64,000 nucleotides of DNA, from contig JBGSIB010000046.1 in the NCBI GenBank assembly GCA_041751955.1, forward strand, positions 89,827 through 153,826, written 5' to 3'. The notes beneath the pieces are model-generated. The model had not been told where the DNA came from. It saw only the letters and a list, made by a program, of their open reading frames with translations, and ran no database searches. Position 1 is the first letter of the stretch; each line of letters opens with the position of its first letter. The DNA is from UBA2040 sp041751955. Its GTDB lineage: Bacteria; Bacteroidota; Bacteroidia; Flavobacteriales_D; Crocinitomicaceae. Made by a program: the position numbers and the translations under genes. Positions 1 to 8,590 of this stretch are shown one piece after another.

Positions 1-307
1 GTTCTGATATTTCACGAATCAAAATAGTTCCCAAAGAAATCCCTACGAAATGACTGGATTTTATTTGTAAATGATTCAGAACTTCGATGATTTCGTCACT
101 AATCGAATCGAAAGAGTATTTCTTATATCTAGACTGATTCGCTTGCTGAGATTGTCCGTGACCGCGCAAATCAACCAGCAAAACATTATATTTTTTTTGA
201 AATTCTCGAATTTGTTTGTGCCAAATGCTACTGCTACCTCCAGCACCATGCACAAAGGTTACCCATTGGGTATGATTGGTCTTTTTGAATTGGGAGAAGT
301 GAAGCAT
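1..307 (-). CDS. alpha/beta hydrolase, N-terminal part (runs off window)
   Basis: The first 102 codons of a minus-strand gene are inside the window; the 3' part lies before base 1. The start ATG is at 305-307, with an in-frame stop a few codons upstream. The visible protein has the alpha/beta-hydrolase order: an oxyanion-hole strand with HGAGGSSSIW, then DLRGHGQS after the next strand, then the nucleophile elbow GISLG, whose serine is the expected catalytic residue. There is no signal peptide, so it is probably a cytoplasmic esterase, lipase or C-C hydrolase. The acid and histidine of the triad are outside the window, so substrate cannot be guessed. It follows the cold-shock gene on the same strand but is separated from it by a terminator hairpin. 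Confidence 0.85.
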   Translation of the reverse strand, partial: MLHFSQFKKTNHTQWVTFVHGAGGSSSIWHKQIREFQKKYNVLLVDLRGHGQSQQANQSRYKKYSFDSISDEIIEVLNHLQIKSSHFVGISLGTILIREISE

Positions 308-362
308 GGAACTATAACACCGCTAGAGACGTAATGTTTGTTTGGAAGGAAAAGAGCAAAAA

Positions 363-391
363 AAAGCCCGTTTTCATTGAAAACGGGCTTT
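363..391 (-). terminator. rho-independent terminator after the cold-shock gene
   Basis: A 13-bp perfect stem (AAAGCCCGTTTTC with its complement) closes a 3-nt loop. Read on the minus strand it is followed by a run of T residues, so it should end the cold-shock transcript that stops at 411 and insulate the hydrolase gene downstream. Confidence 0.85.
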
Positions 392-410
392 AAAGTTTAA
401 AGAGTATATA

Positions 411-602
411 TTATACGACTTTCACCTTAACGGCATTCAAGCCTTTTTTTCCTTCTTCTAATTCGAATTCAACTGAGTCACCTTCGCGAACTTCGTCGAT
501 TAATCCTGAAACGTGTACAAAGTGATCTTTGTTCGCGCCTTCTTCTGTGATGAAACCAAATCCTTTAGTTTCGTTGAAGAATTTTACTGTACCTTTATTC
601 AT
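411..602 (-). CDS. cold-shock domain protein (CspA family)
   Basis: This 63-aa protein is a single cold-shock domain, the usual length for the family. It has the RNP1 motif KGFGFIT (about residues 13-19) and an RNP2-like HFVHVS (about 27-32), the aromatic surface that binds single-stranded RNA or DNA. Family members act as cytoplasmic RNA chaperones that melt mRNA structure. It starts with MNKGTVKFF, the normal N-terminus. The gene stands alone, with its own terminator at 363-391. About 270 bases of non-coding sequence lie upstream, which would allow the structured leader typical of cold-shock mRNAs, although I cannot demonstrate one. A weak -7-like TACCTTTA lies about 30 nt upstream of the start. 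Confidence 0.95.
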   Translation of the reverse strand: MNKGTVKFFNETKGFGFITEEGANKDHFVHVSGLIDEVREGDSVEFELEEGKKGLNAVKVKVV

Positions 603-870
603 TGTATTGTATTAAATAATTATGCCGTAAAGGTATCATTAATTGTTGATAACTCACTATTTATTTGAAAATTAACATTTTCCACAACGTAAACAGCTCT
701 GTTTGCCATGTCTTATTCATTGCATAACAAGGGTTTAACGAGGAATTTCAACCTTCAAAAAAAGGAAATTTCTTTTTACACATATTAACATAAAATGGCG
801 TGACTATCGAAATTGGAAGTGTTTATAGTATGGATGTTCAGTGCAACCATCTTGCTTCTGCAACAATTAT

Positions 871-1557
871 TTAATTAAAGCAAAAATGTGAAGGCTTTAT
901 TCTTTTGAGCCATTCTGTAAATGATGTGTTCTTCTCTTTTAAAATATTGTAATGTCCTTTTTTGCAATCCTTAAGGAAACTATGTATTTTGTGAGTAGCT
1001 TTCTTCTGAAGCTTTTTATTTTCAAGACGTAGAAAAGAAATTGGTATTTTTAATTCAAGAAATTGGACGGAAATATCAACACTTTTCTCCTTTAATTCTA
1101 AAAATTGATGTGCCTCTTCTAAATCTTTTGTTTGCCCGTTTTCTTTTAAGGATTTTTTTTCAATTTTGGTAAATATAATGGAGCTTTTGACTTTTTTTGA
1201 GAAAATGGGTAACAAGCGGATTGACAATCTTTCTGCATCGCGCATATTGTCGGCTATTTCAATTGATTTTTTTTCAGATTCAATTAATTCACGATTAAAA
1301 TTGCTGTGTACAATAATATCTAATAAAGGATAAACTTTAGTGCATCGTGATACAAGTGCATTCAAGTCTTCTTCTTTTTTGACGTCGCAAACAATATATT
1401 CTATTTTTGGAAATTGGTTTTTAACTTGGATCAAGTGTTTTTTACAAGTGCCAACGACAATTAATTGATTTTTTAAGCTGTAAAATTCTCTGACTAATTC
1501 TTGACCGAAGTCTGAATTACCGATGTGGATTAATATATAATTAAAGCTTAAATGCAT
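871..1557 (-). CDS. degenerate short-chain dehydrogenase-like protein
   Basis: The 228-aa protein starts with a recognisable SDR Rossmann half. ILIHIGNSDFGQELVREF stands where active SDRs have a TGxxxGxG loop, IVVGTCKKHL where the second strand and cofactor-selecting helix lie, and EYIVCDVKKEEDL where the adenine-binding CDV occurs. After that the family hallmarks are lost: NNAG reads HSNF and I find no YxxxK catalytic pair. The second half is lysine-rich. It therefore resembles DltE-type SDRs that have lost catalysis, either a pseudoenzyme with a binding role or a decaying gene. The frame is intact and the length near normal. It follows a Crp/Fnr-type regulator gene, with its own promoter-like sequence between them. 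Confidence 0.7.
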   Translation of the reverse strand: MHLSFNYILIHIGNSDFGQELVREFYSLKNQLIVVGTCKKHLIQVKNQFPKIEYIVCDVKKEEDLNALVSRCTKVYPLLDIIVHSNFNRELIESEKKSIEIADNMRDAERLSIRLLPIFSKKVKSSIIFTKIEKKSLKENGQTKDLEEAHQFLELKEKSVDISVQFLELKIPISFLRLENKKLQKKATHKIHSFLKDCKKGHYNILKEKNTSFTEWLKRIKPSHFCFN

Positions 1558-1589
1558 ATGAGTTGAATGATTTGTTTATTTGTTTTTTG

Positions 1590-1621
1590 CAAATAAATGG
1601 ACAAATAGTCAATGGTACAAT
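1590..1621 (-). promoter_or_regulatory. candidate promoter for the SDR-like gene
   Basis: The minus strand reads ATTG, 20 nt, TTTATTTG, close to the Bacteroidota TTTG/TAnnTTTG pattern with one mismatch in each box, 33 nt before the start codon. Inferred only. Confidence 0.35.
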
Positions 1622-1630
1622 GAAGCTAAG

Positions 1631-2197
1631 TTAAGAAATGCGTCTCCTGATTTTGCTCAAGGTTTGAGGTGTTACGCCAATGTAAGAGGCAATGTATTGT
1701 AAAGGAATTTCTTTTAAAAAATGTGGCTTGTTCTCAATTAAACTTAAGTAGCGCTCCTCAGCGGATTGATGTTTTAGACTCATCTCTTTTGAAAACTTAT
1801 ACAAATACAGCTCTTCGGCCAAAGCTCTACCAATGGCATTTCCATTTTGCGTTTCTTGGTAGGCTAGCTGTAAATTTTCAAAAGAGATTTTCCAAGCAAC
1901 TGTGTCGGTCAATGCTTCTACGTAATAACGAGAAGGTTTTTGTGTCAAAAAAGAATCATAAGCACTAGCAAATTCGCGAGCAAAAGCAAAGCCAAAGGTA
2001 TATTGAGTGTCGTTCTTTTCTATGTAATAACGGATTATTCCCGAGTTGATAAAAAGTAAATGACTTTCAACTTCTCCTTTCAATCGAATGATAGAGCGTT
2101 TTGGGAATTCAACTTTTTCTAGTTTAGAAGAGAAAACGTGCCATTCTTCTTCGCTTAATTGTACAAATTGGTCTAAATAAAGACGAATATTTTGCAT
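1631..2197 (-). CDS. Crp/Fnr-family transcriptional regulator
   Basis: With the start at 2197 the protein is 188 aa (MQNIRLYL...), the usual size for the Bacteroidota Crp/Fnr-like regulators that pair a cupin-like cyclic-nucleotide-binding fold with a short C-terminal helix-turn-helix. The effector domain spans roughly residues 20-120 (GEVESHLLFINSGIIRYY and the following strands). The HTH is near the C-terminus (LQYIASYIGVTPQTLSKI, SKIRRR being the recognition-helix end). I prefer this start to the ATG at 2219-2221, because a perfect promoter at 2224-2253 places the transcription start near 2220. The effector is unknown; related proteins often control small oxidoreductase or efflux genes. 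The decayed SDR lies just downstream. Confidence 0.85.
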   Translation of the reverse strand: MQNIRLYLDQFVQLSEEEWHVFSSKLEKVEFPKRSIIRLKGEVESHLLFINSGIIRYYIEKNDTQYTFGFAFAREFASAYDSFLTQKPSRYYVEALTDTVAWKISFENLQLAYQETQNGNAIGRALAEELYLYKFSKEMSLKHQSAEERYLSLIENKPHFLKEIPLQYIASYIGVTPQTLSKIRRRIS

Positions 2198-2223
2198 GAT
2201 ATTATGTAAGATTAAATACAACG

Positions 2224-2253
2224 CAAAAATAAACGAATTGATTTCCTATCAAA
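2224..2253 (-). promoter_or_regulatory. promoter of the Crp/Fnr-type gene
   Basis: Minus strand: TTTG (2250-2253), 18-nt spacer, TATTTTTG (2224-2231), a full match to the Bacteroidota -33/-7 consensus. The predicted start of transcription is near 2220, which decides the translation start in favour of 2197. Confidence 0.6.
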
Positions 2254-2512
2254 TGAATCTAGATTCAGCCTAAAATTTATCCGAAATTACCTTTTTTGTT
2301 AAAATTCTTATTTGACTTTATTTCAGGAAGTTAGAAGACGTAAATACTTATATTGTAAATGGTTACGTACTCTTTTTTAGGAATTATTTAACATAATATA
2401 ACCGAACAACGAGTCATTCGCACATTGGTTTAGGGCAAAACGAATCAGTTTTCGACTCTAAAAATGAAAAAAGGAATTGCTATTTATTTAGAAATACTTA
2501 AAGTTATTGAGC

Positions 2513-4210
2513 TTACTCCATCTCCACAAACAAGCCGTCTTCCGTTTTATCCACTTTCGTCAAACCATGTTTCGCTAAACCTTTCATAGCCACGTCCCAT
2601 TGCTTACCGCTAAAACCAGTCTGTGTTTTCAAAGTGTTCAAATCTATTTTACCTGATTTCGTCAACATGTCCACGATGATTTTCTCGTTATCTGTCAATT
2701 CAGGACCTTTTACGTCAAATTTTTCTGGTCTCATTTGTGGGAAAAACAATACTTCTTGGATCGACGGATTGTTGGTCAAATACATGATCAAACGGTCCAT
2801 ACCGATGCCCAAACCAGATGTTGGTGGCATTCCGTATTCCAAAGAACGCAAGAAATCTTGGTCGATAAACATGGCTTCGTCATCGCCTTTTTCTTGCAAT
2901 TTCAATTGTTCTTCAAAACGGTTGCGTTGGTCAATCGGGTCGTTTAATTCGGAATACGCATTCGCTACTTCCTTGCCGCAAACCATCAATTCAAAACGTT
3001 CGGTCAAACTTGGATCATCTCGGTGCTCTTTGCACAAAGGCGACATTTCTTTCGGATAATCGGTGATAAATGTCGGTTGGATATAGTTTCCTTCGCATTT
3101 CTCTCCGAAAATTTCATCAATCAATTTTCCAACTCCCATTGTTTCATCTACAGCGATGCCCATGCCTAAAGCGGCCGTGCGCAATTCATCTTCGGATTTG
3201 TCTTTGATGTCGAAACCTGTAAAGTCAATGATAGATTGACGCATCGTAACGCGTTTGTAAGGTGCTTTGAAGTTAATTTTATGTTCGCCGAAAGTCGAGT
3301 CTGTCGTTCCGTTCACTTCCATAGCGCAATGTTCCAACAAACTTTCGGTGAAATCCATCATCCAGTTGTAGTCTTTGTACGAAACATAGATTTCCATAGC
3401 CGTAAATTCCGGATTGTGCGTTCTGTCCATGCCTTCGTTGCGGAAGTTTTTCGAGAATTCATAAACGCCGTCAAAACCACCAACAATCAATCTTTTCAGG
3501 TACAATTCATTGGCAATTCGCATGTACAAAGGAATATCCAAAGCATTGTGATGCGTCATAAACGGACGTGCCGCAGCACCACCTGGAATCGATTGCAAAA
3601 TCGGTGTTTCCACTTCCATGTATCCAGCGTCGTTGAAGAAACTTCGCATGGCGTTGAATAATTTCGTTCTTTTCACAAAAATTTCTTTCACCTGCGGATT
3701 CACCACCATGTCTACGTAGCGCATACGGTAACGCATTTCTGGATCCGTGAAGGCATCGTGTACTTTTCCATCGGCGTCTGTTTTGGCCATGGGAAGCGGT
3801 TTCAACGCTTTGCTCAATAAAGTAAATTTCTCCACATGAACCGAAATTTCGCCCACTTGTGTTTTGAAAAGTTTCCCTTCCACACCAATAAAATCGCCTA
3901 AATCGAGTAGTTTTTTGAAAACTTCGTTGTACAAGGTTTTGTCTTCACCCGGACACAATTCGTCGCGGTTAAAATACGTTTGAATTCTTCCAGACGAATC
4001 TTGAATTTCAGCAAAAGAAGCTTTTCCCATGATGCGTTGCGACATCATTCGCCCAGCAATGGTCACCTGTTTGCCTTCCTCATAGTTCTTCTTGATTTCA
4101 TCGGCATAATCCATCACGTCATACAACGCAGCTGGATACGGTTCGATACCAAGCGCTCGCAATTTGTCAAGCGACTCTCTTCTTTGAACTTCTAAAGGGG
4201 ACAATTCCAT
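2513..4210 (-). CDS. lysS: lysyl-tRNA synthetase, class II
   Basis: LysS charges tRNA-Lys with lysine in the cytoplasm. The 565-aa protein has the N-terminal OB-fold anticodon-binding domain (about residues 50-145), then the class II core. Motif 1 is near residues 175-215 (ending VETPILQSIPGG). Motif 2 is at about 256-275 (FRNEGMDRTHNPEFTAMEIY), and motif 3 near 467-479 (GLGIGMDRLIMYL). It is about 60-65 residues longer than the E. coli enzyme. The extra C-terminal segment from about residue 501 (TLKTQTGFSGKQWDVAMKGL) looks like a small winged-helix-type domain, which I recall as common in Bacteroidota LysS. A perfect promoter lies 23 nt upstream and the gene looks monocistronic. Confidence 0.97.
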   Translation of the reverse strand: MELSPLEVQRRESLDKLRALGIEPYPAALYDVMDYADEIKKNYEEGKQVTIAGRMMSQRIMGKASFAEIQDSSGRIQTYFNRDELCPGEDKTLYNEVFKKLLDLGDFIGVEGKLFKTQVGEISVHVEKFTLLSKALKPLPMAKTDADGKVHDAFTDPEMRYRMRYVDMVVNPQVKEIFVKRTKLFNAMRSFFNDAGYMEVETPILQSIPGGAAARPFMTHHNALDIPLYMRIANELYLKRLIVGGFDGVYEFSKNFRNEGMDRTHNPEFTAMEIYVSYKDYNWMMDFTESLLEHCAMEVNGTTDSTFGEHKINFKAPYKRVTMRQSIIDFTGFDIKDKSEDELRTAALGMGIAVDETMGVGKLIDEIFGEKCEGNYIQPTFITDYPKEMSPLCKEHRDDPSLTERFELMVCGKEVANAYSELNDPIDQRNRFEEQLKLQEKGDDEAMFIDQDFLRSLEYGMPPTSGLGIGMDRLIMYLTNNPSIQEVLFFPQMRPEKFDVKGPELTDNEKIIVDMLTKSGKIDLNTLKTQTGFSGKQWDVAMKGLAKHGLTKVDKTEDGLFVEME

Positions 4211-4232
4211 TTTTTACTGAATTTTGAGGGGG

Positions 4233-4263
4233 CAAAGATAGGGAAAATGTGTGGGTTGGCAAA
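4233..4263 (-). promoter_or_regulatory. lysS promoter, Bacteroidota consensus
   Basis: Minus strand: TTTG (4260-4263), 19-nt spacer, TATCTTTG (4233-4240). Both boxes match the Bacteroidota sigma-ABfr-type consensus. The predicted leader before the lysS ATG is only about 20 nt. Confidence 0.75.
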
Positions 4264-4330
4264 CGAGTTGATGCAAAGGGTTCTAGAAGTTTTACGGATG
4301 CTTAAAAATTTGTGAAAGAAATATAAACCA

Positions 4331-5089
4331 TCACAAAAATATCCCCCCACTCGCCTCAATCCTTTGCCCATTGATCCAACGCGCATCTTCGCTGCAAAGA
4401 AATGCCACAATGCCGCCAATGTCTTCGGGCACGCCCACTCGACCCAAAGCAGTTGCACCCGAGATAAGATTTTGTTTCAAATCACTTTTGTTTTCACCGT
4501 CACCAAAATCTGTAGCAATGGCGCCTGGAGCAACAGATACCGCTGTGATTTTTCGTGCGGCTAATTCTTTGGCTAAAAAACGGGTGAAAACATCAATTCC
4601 ACCTTTCATACTTGCATAGGCAGACGAACCTGGTAGAGAAAAACGCGCTAAACCAGATGAAATATTAATGATTCTGCCACCATCGTTGAAATAAGGAATT
4701 GCTTTTTGCGTGAAAAAATAGACGCCTTTCAAATGGACATTCATCATTTCGTCGAAGTCATTTTCCGTTGTTTCCAAAAAGGGTTTGTAAATGCCTGTTC
4801 CAGCATTGTTGATGAGAAAATCGATTTTACCAGTGCCTCTCTCGGATTGTAAAGTTTCAGTAAGTTGTGTGAAAAAGCCATCAAAATTAGCTGTGGAACG
4901 CGAGTCCAACTGAAATGCAAATGCTTTTTGACCCATGGCTCGAATTTCCGCAACCACGGCTTCTGCCTTTTCTTTACTCGACAAATAAGTGATAACAAGG
5001 TCGTTTCCTTTTTTTGCTAGGCTCAAAGCCATTTCTCGGCCCAAACCTCTACTACCGCCTGTTACTAAGGCTAATTTACTTTCTGTCAT
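4331..5089 (-). CDS. SDR family NAD(P)-dependent oxidoreductase
   Basis: This classical short-chain dehydrogenase has 252 aa, normal length. It has the cofactor loop TGGSRGLG (residues 10-17), NNAG (94-97), catalytic serine in INISSG (about 144) and the YxxxK pair Y158/K162. The C-terminal APGAIATDF and ASGGIFL match the family pattern. Tyr in ITYLSSKEKAE at the end of strand 2 suggests FabG-like NADPH preference, but the substrate is not readable. It would be a cytoplasmic carbonyl/alcohol oxidoreductase. It lies upstream of lysS on the same strand; lysS has its own promoter between the two. The ORF in the other frame over 4192-4458 is a shadow. Confidence 0.93.
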   Translation of the reverse strand: MTESKLALVTGGSRGLGREMALSLAKKGNDLVITYLSSKEKAEAVVAEIRAMGQKAFAFQLDSRSTANFDGFFTQLTETLQSERGTGKIDFLINNAGTGIYKPFLETTENDFDEMMNVHLKGVYFFTQKAIPYFNDGGRIINISSGLARFSLPGSSAYASMKGGIDVFTRFLAKELAARKITAVSVAPGAIATDFGDGENKSDLKQNLISGATALGRVGVPEDIGGIVAFLCSEDARWINGQRIEASGGIFL

Positions 5090-5149
5090 AATCTTCTACT
5101 CGATGCAAATTTCTAATGGATAAATTTAGTGTAAAATGGAACACGGACT

Positions 5150-5275
5150 TTGCCGATTTTGCCGATTTCACTGAATTTTCTTTGTGAAACTCTGTGAGTT
5201 CTTTGTGCAACTTCGTGTCAAAAAAACTCCGTGTTCATTGCGCCTTCTCAGTGCCCTTTAGCTTCGCTGCTTCCT
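5150..5275. repeat. short-period imperfect repeats between SDR and esterase genes
   Basis: The 220-bp gap holds the doubled unit TGCCGATTT, then a run of TCTTTGTG / ACTCTGTG / TTCTTTGTG / CTTCGTGT units spaced roughly 11-14 nt, then TGCGCCTTCTCAGTGCC. The last piece shares GCGCCTTC with the inverted repeats around the GxxExxY gene at 14.4-14.9 kb. No gene is seen here. Confidence 0.45.
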
Positions 5276-5310
5276 TCGGAGGTGTGGTTATTTAACAAAA
5301 CACAACCCCA

Positions 5311-6750
5311 TCATTCCACCCGCAACAAACGAACCGCACCCGCATCGTCTTTGAACACCTTCACAAAAAATAGTCCCTTGTTCAAATTCGATTGAAAAGA
5401 GATCAAATTATCTCCAAATTTTAAATCTCCCTTTTGAACTTCACGACCTTGCACATCGAAAATGGAATAGTGCGCTTTCTCAAAAGTCAATTGCCGAATC
5501 GTAAAACTTTCTGCCGCTGGATTGGGGAAGATTTTCAAATCTTTTTCCAAATCCAATTGCGATAAACCATTGGTCACTTGAGCAGTGTCACAGATGGGAG
5601 AAGTTGAAACCAATGGTGCAAAAAATGCAGCCAACTGATTCAAGCGCATCCCGAAATTGTCGTAAGCGTGGCAAGGACTGTTCACTTGATCGGCGCAACT
5701 TCCTGGCCCAATCAAAAAGCTATAAGGGAAATTCGTTGCCGTAAAATTGTTTTGTATCGTGTAACCATACGAATTGTTGGTATTCAAATTGGAAAAACCA
5801 CGACTTCCGTACACTTTTGGCGTATTGGAAATACCAAAACAGCCGTAACCATTGGTCATGCACCAGGATAGTCCGGCATATATTTTCATGGAATCGATGG
5901 GAACAACCATATCACAAGGCTGGTGAAAAGAATAAATGGGAGGTTTTGGTTTGGCAGGATTGTGATTTTGCAACAAATCGGTCATCATACCGCCATAGAA
6001 ATTTCCCAAACCTTTAATGGTGTAATCAATTGTGGTAGGTTCAATAGTTCCGTTTATATCGCCTAGGTCAGGTCTTGTAATAGAAGATGGAAAGGTTTTG
6101 CCCACATTATAAACGCATGTGCTTGTATTGGCATTAGGAGCACCGACACTAGAACTTGCAAAAGCTTGCGGGAATTTTTCCGAAGGAAGATCCATCAAGG
6201 CAACCCCAAGCGACACAAAAGAACCAGCGCTTTCACCGGTAAGAAATACATTGCTGGTATCAATTCGATATTGTTGATGACGATTGATCAAGTAACGCAA
6301 AGCACCTTTTCCATCTTGAATACTGCGGTAACAAGCTCGGTACCACTCAGCAGAATCGGTGGCAAAAACACAACTGTAATTCGGGAAATTGCAAGTATGT
6401 GCCGCTTCATCCGAAATAAAGCCCAAGCGATAATCAATGGAAGCGGTTACATATCCGCGTTTGGCAAATTCTTTACACATCGTTTGCAAATTCGCTTCGT
6501 TTTTATCTCCAGCTACAAAAGCGCCACCATGAATGAAAACAATCAAGGGTCTTCTGGATAAATGGCTAGCATCGTCACAGTTCGGTAAATAGATGTCCAT
6601 CAAATGTGTTTCTGTTTCGCCATTGAAGTTGATGGAAGAGCCATACGAAACATTCAGGAGGCTGTCGTAGGTATATTTTTGGTCGAGCCATTGTTGTGCA
6701 TTGACATTTGAAAGGACCAGTAGCGAAAGCAAGAATAAAAATTTAGGCAT
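5311..6750 (-). CDS. secreted alpha/beta-hydrolase (carboxylesterase-like) with T9SS sorting domain
   Basis: The 479-aa protein has a signal peptide (cleavage expected after NVNA, residue 18) and an esterase/lipase core. HGGAF at 74-78 forms the oxyanion hole and GESAG at 172-176 holds nucleophile S174. HAYDNFG lies near the end of the core and is a candidate for the catalytic histidine. About 80 C-terminal residues form a type A T9SS sorting domain (KIFPNPAAESFTI through GLFFVKVFK), so export across the outer membrane and surface release or attachment are expected. Several cysteines suggest disulfides in the secreted form. The fold is that of the HSL/carboxylesterase group; substrate unknown. 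A TATATTTG -7 box lies 20 nt upstream. The gene is divergent from the T9SS protein at 6999. Confidence 0.88.
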   Translation of the reverse strand: MPKFLFLLSLLVLSNVNAQQWLDQKYTYDSLLNVSYGSSINFNGETETHLMDIYLPNCDDASHLSRRPLIVFIHGGAFVAGDKNEANLQTMCKEFAKRGYVTASIDYRLGFISDEAAHTCNFPNYSCVFATDSAEWYRACYRSIQDGKGALRYLINRHQQYRIDTSNVFLTGESAGSFVSLGVALMDLPSEKFPQAFASSSVGAPNANTSTCVYNVGKTFPSSITRPDLGDINGTIEPTTIDYTIKGLGNFYGGMMTDLLQNHNPAKPKPPIYSFHQPCDMVVPIDSMKIYAGLSWCMTNGYGCFGISNTPKVYGSRGFSNLNTNNSYGYTIQNNFTATNFPYSFLIGPGSCADQVNSPCHAYDNFGMRLNQLAAFFAPLVSTSPICDTAQVTNGLSQLDLEKDLKIFPNPAAESFTIRQLTFEKAHYSIFDVQGREVQKGDLKFGDNLISFQSNLNKGLFFVKVFKDDAGAVRLLRVE

Positions 6751-6770
6751 GGTTTGGATTTTTATAAAAA

Positions 6771-6778
6771 CAAATATA
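6771..6778 (-). promoter_or_regulatory. -7 box (TATATTTG) for the secreted esterase
   Basis: A perfect TAnnTTTG match 20 nt before the start codon, but no convincing TTTG box 18-20 nt upstream. Confidence 0.35.
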
Positions 6779-6998
6779 AGCAGTTCAGATGATTAGACTT
6801 GTATATATTGCTTTTAATGATTTGATTATGAAGCGAATATTTTGAAGTTTGAAAGGTTGTTTTTTTCATATTATCTGTATCCAAGACAACTTTTTTTGTT
6901 CAATAGATAACGCTAAAAGCCTTATTATATGGCATCTTTCATTCGAAGATTGGAAAGTAAATCCTGTATTTTTGGAAGACACATTAAAACCCAAGATC

Positions 6999-8528
6999 AT
7001 GAAAAATCTACTCTTTGTCTGCTTCTTTTTACTTTTTGAAGCTCAGTCCGCAAAAGCGCAAATTGCTCATTCAACTCTGGATGTGAATCAAGCATCTGCA
7101 ATTCTTTCAGATGGCGGAATTTTATTTTATGGTTCCAATGGACAATCAACGCTTACGGTTCCAAAAGATTCTGTCCAATCATTGTTGTATTCAGCTACTA
7201 ATTGGTTTGGAGGTATAGATGCCAACGGGCAATTGAAATTAGCTGCCTCTGCTTTGGGTGTAGGTTCTACAGATTTGTGGCCTGGTCCGCTAACTGCAGA
7301 CGGTTCGGCAACTGCAGGGAACATCAATCCATTGGGTGCTTCTTTTTTCACCGTAACGAAGGCAGAAATTTATCAACATTTGTTGCATTACCAAGATGTT
7401 GGTTATCAAGTGCCTGCTTCTATTGCTAACTGGCCGGCACATGGTGATGTAAGTTTGTTATACGATTATTATCTAGCTCCATTTGTCGATACAGACGACG
7501 ATCAGACGTATTACCCTCTAGCGGGTGATTATCCATGTATTAAAGGCGATAAAGCAACATACATGATCATGAACGACAAAAAATTGGTGCACGGTTCAGG
7601 GGCTGATCCTATAGGTTTAGAAATACATTATTTAGTTTATCAATACGATTCTACTGGAGATTTGGGAAACACCACTTTTTTTGACATCAAATACATCAAC
7701 CGTGGAACGCAAACTATTTTCAATACGAGAGCTTCTTTTGCCATGGATGGTGACTTAGGAAGTGCAACAGATGATTATTTTGGATGTGATTCTTCTAGAA
7801 ATTTGCAATACTATTTCAACGATGCTGTGGATGAAGGATTGGGCGGTTTCGGTGTTAATCCTCCAAGTTTTGGTATAGTTTGTTTGAGTGATGACATCAG
7901 TTCAGCCGTAACTTTAAATGGTTCGAATCACATTCCAGCGCAAATTTACAATACGATGATGGGAAAAAGAGGCAACGGTCAAGATGTTTTAGATGCTCAA
8001 AATGGGTCAACGACCTTTGAATTTTATGACAATCCAAATCAAGCAGGCGGCTGGAATGGAACGGCAACTATTTCCGTTGACAAAAAAACCGTTATGTCAG
8101 TTGATTTAGGAACTTTTGCACCCAATCAAGTGAAAACGATAAGTTATGCTTTGGTGTATAATCGATCTGGCAATACCAATTTGGAAAATGTAGATGAATT
8201 GATGCTCACAACAGATAACATTCAGGCATTTTTTGATGCTTCAACAGATGGAGATTGCAGTCAGTCCATACTTGGGACAATTGGATTGGAAGAAGGCGAT
8301 ATTCGTGTTAAATTGTATCCTAATCCGAGTAATGGAGAATTTGTGATAAACCTACCAGATTTCAATCGGTATACGGTTTTGATTCAGGATGTTACAGGAA
8401 GAATTGTTTACAATGAAGAATCATTAAACGGTCTCACGAAAGTACAGTTAGACGCTCCGGCGGGCATGTATATGGTAAATATTTTGACTAAAAAAGGGTA
8501 TGTTACAAGGAGAATGATCGCGGAATGA
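6999..8528 (+). CDS. T9SS-secreted protein of unknown function
   Basis: I place the start at 6999, giving 509 aa. MKNLLFVCFFLLFEAQSAKAQ there is a normal signal peptide, while the 50 codons upstream do not look like protein. The mature part is a secreted domain rich in aromatic and Asp/Gly residues (for example FVDTDDDQTYYPLAGDYP and FFDIKYINRGTQ) that I recognise only as a type recurring in Bacteroidota exported proteins. From about residue 430 a type A T9SS sorting domain follows: KLYPNPSNGEFVINL, then the strand pattern ending GMYMVNILTKKGYVTRRM. The product should be outside the cell. It is divergent from another T9SS cargo and convergent with the gene at 8641, with a palindromic terminator between. 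Confidence 0.85.
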   Translation: MKNLLFVCFFLLFEAQSAKAQIAHSTLDVNQASAILSDGGILFYGSNGQSTLTVPKDSVQSLLYSATNWFGGIDANGQLKLAASALGVGSTDLWPGPLTADGSATAGNINPLGASFFTVTKAEIYQHLLHYQDVGYQVPASIANWPAHGDVSLLYDYYLAPFVDTDDDQTYYPLAGDYPCIKGDKATYMIMNDKKLVHGSGADPIGLEIHYLVYQYDSTGDLGNTTFFDIKYINRGTQTIFNTRASFAMDGDLGSATDDYFGCDSSRNLQYYFNDAVDEGLGGFGVNPPSFGIVCLSDDISSAVTLNGSNHIPAQIYNTMMGKRGNGQDVLDAQNGSTTFEFYDNPNQAGGWNGTATISVDKKTVMSVDLGTFAPNQVKTISYALVYNRSGNTNLENVDELMLTTDNIQAFFDASTDGDCSQSILGTIGLEEGDIRVKLYPNPSNGEFVINLPDFNRYTVLIQDVTGRIVYNEESLNGLTKVQLDAPAGMYMVNILTKKGYVTRRMIAE

Positions 8529-8590
8529 TTGGATGAGCAAAGGCTGAAGTGTCTTTAGCTATTTAATCGGAGAAGCAAATCCAAAAGGAG

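Noticed and set aside
71..334. Plus-strand ORF at the window start
   Set aside because: It is the complement of the alpha/beta-hydrolase frame, which has a clear HGAGG/GISLG pattern.
603..870. Small gene or RNA between the cold-shock and SDR-like genes
   Set aside because: No coding frame or clear promoter-terminator pair; it is most simply the cold-shock leader region.
1669..1968. Plus-strand ORF of 99 codons over the Crp-type gene
   Set aside because: Antisense shadow without homology; the minus-strand frame has the family pattern.
4192..4458. Minus-strand ORF overlapping the SDR C-terminus
   Set aside because: Another frame of the SDR region; its sequence is low-information and the SDR frame is complete.
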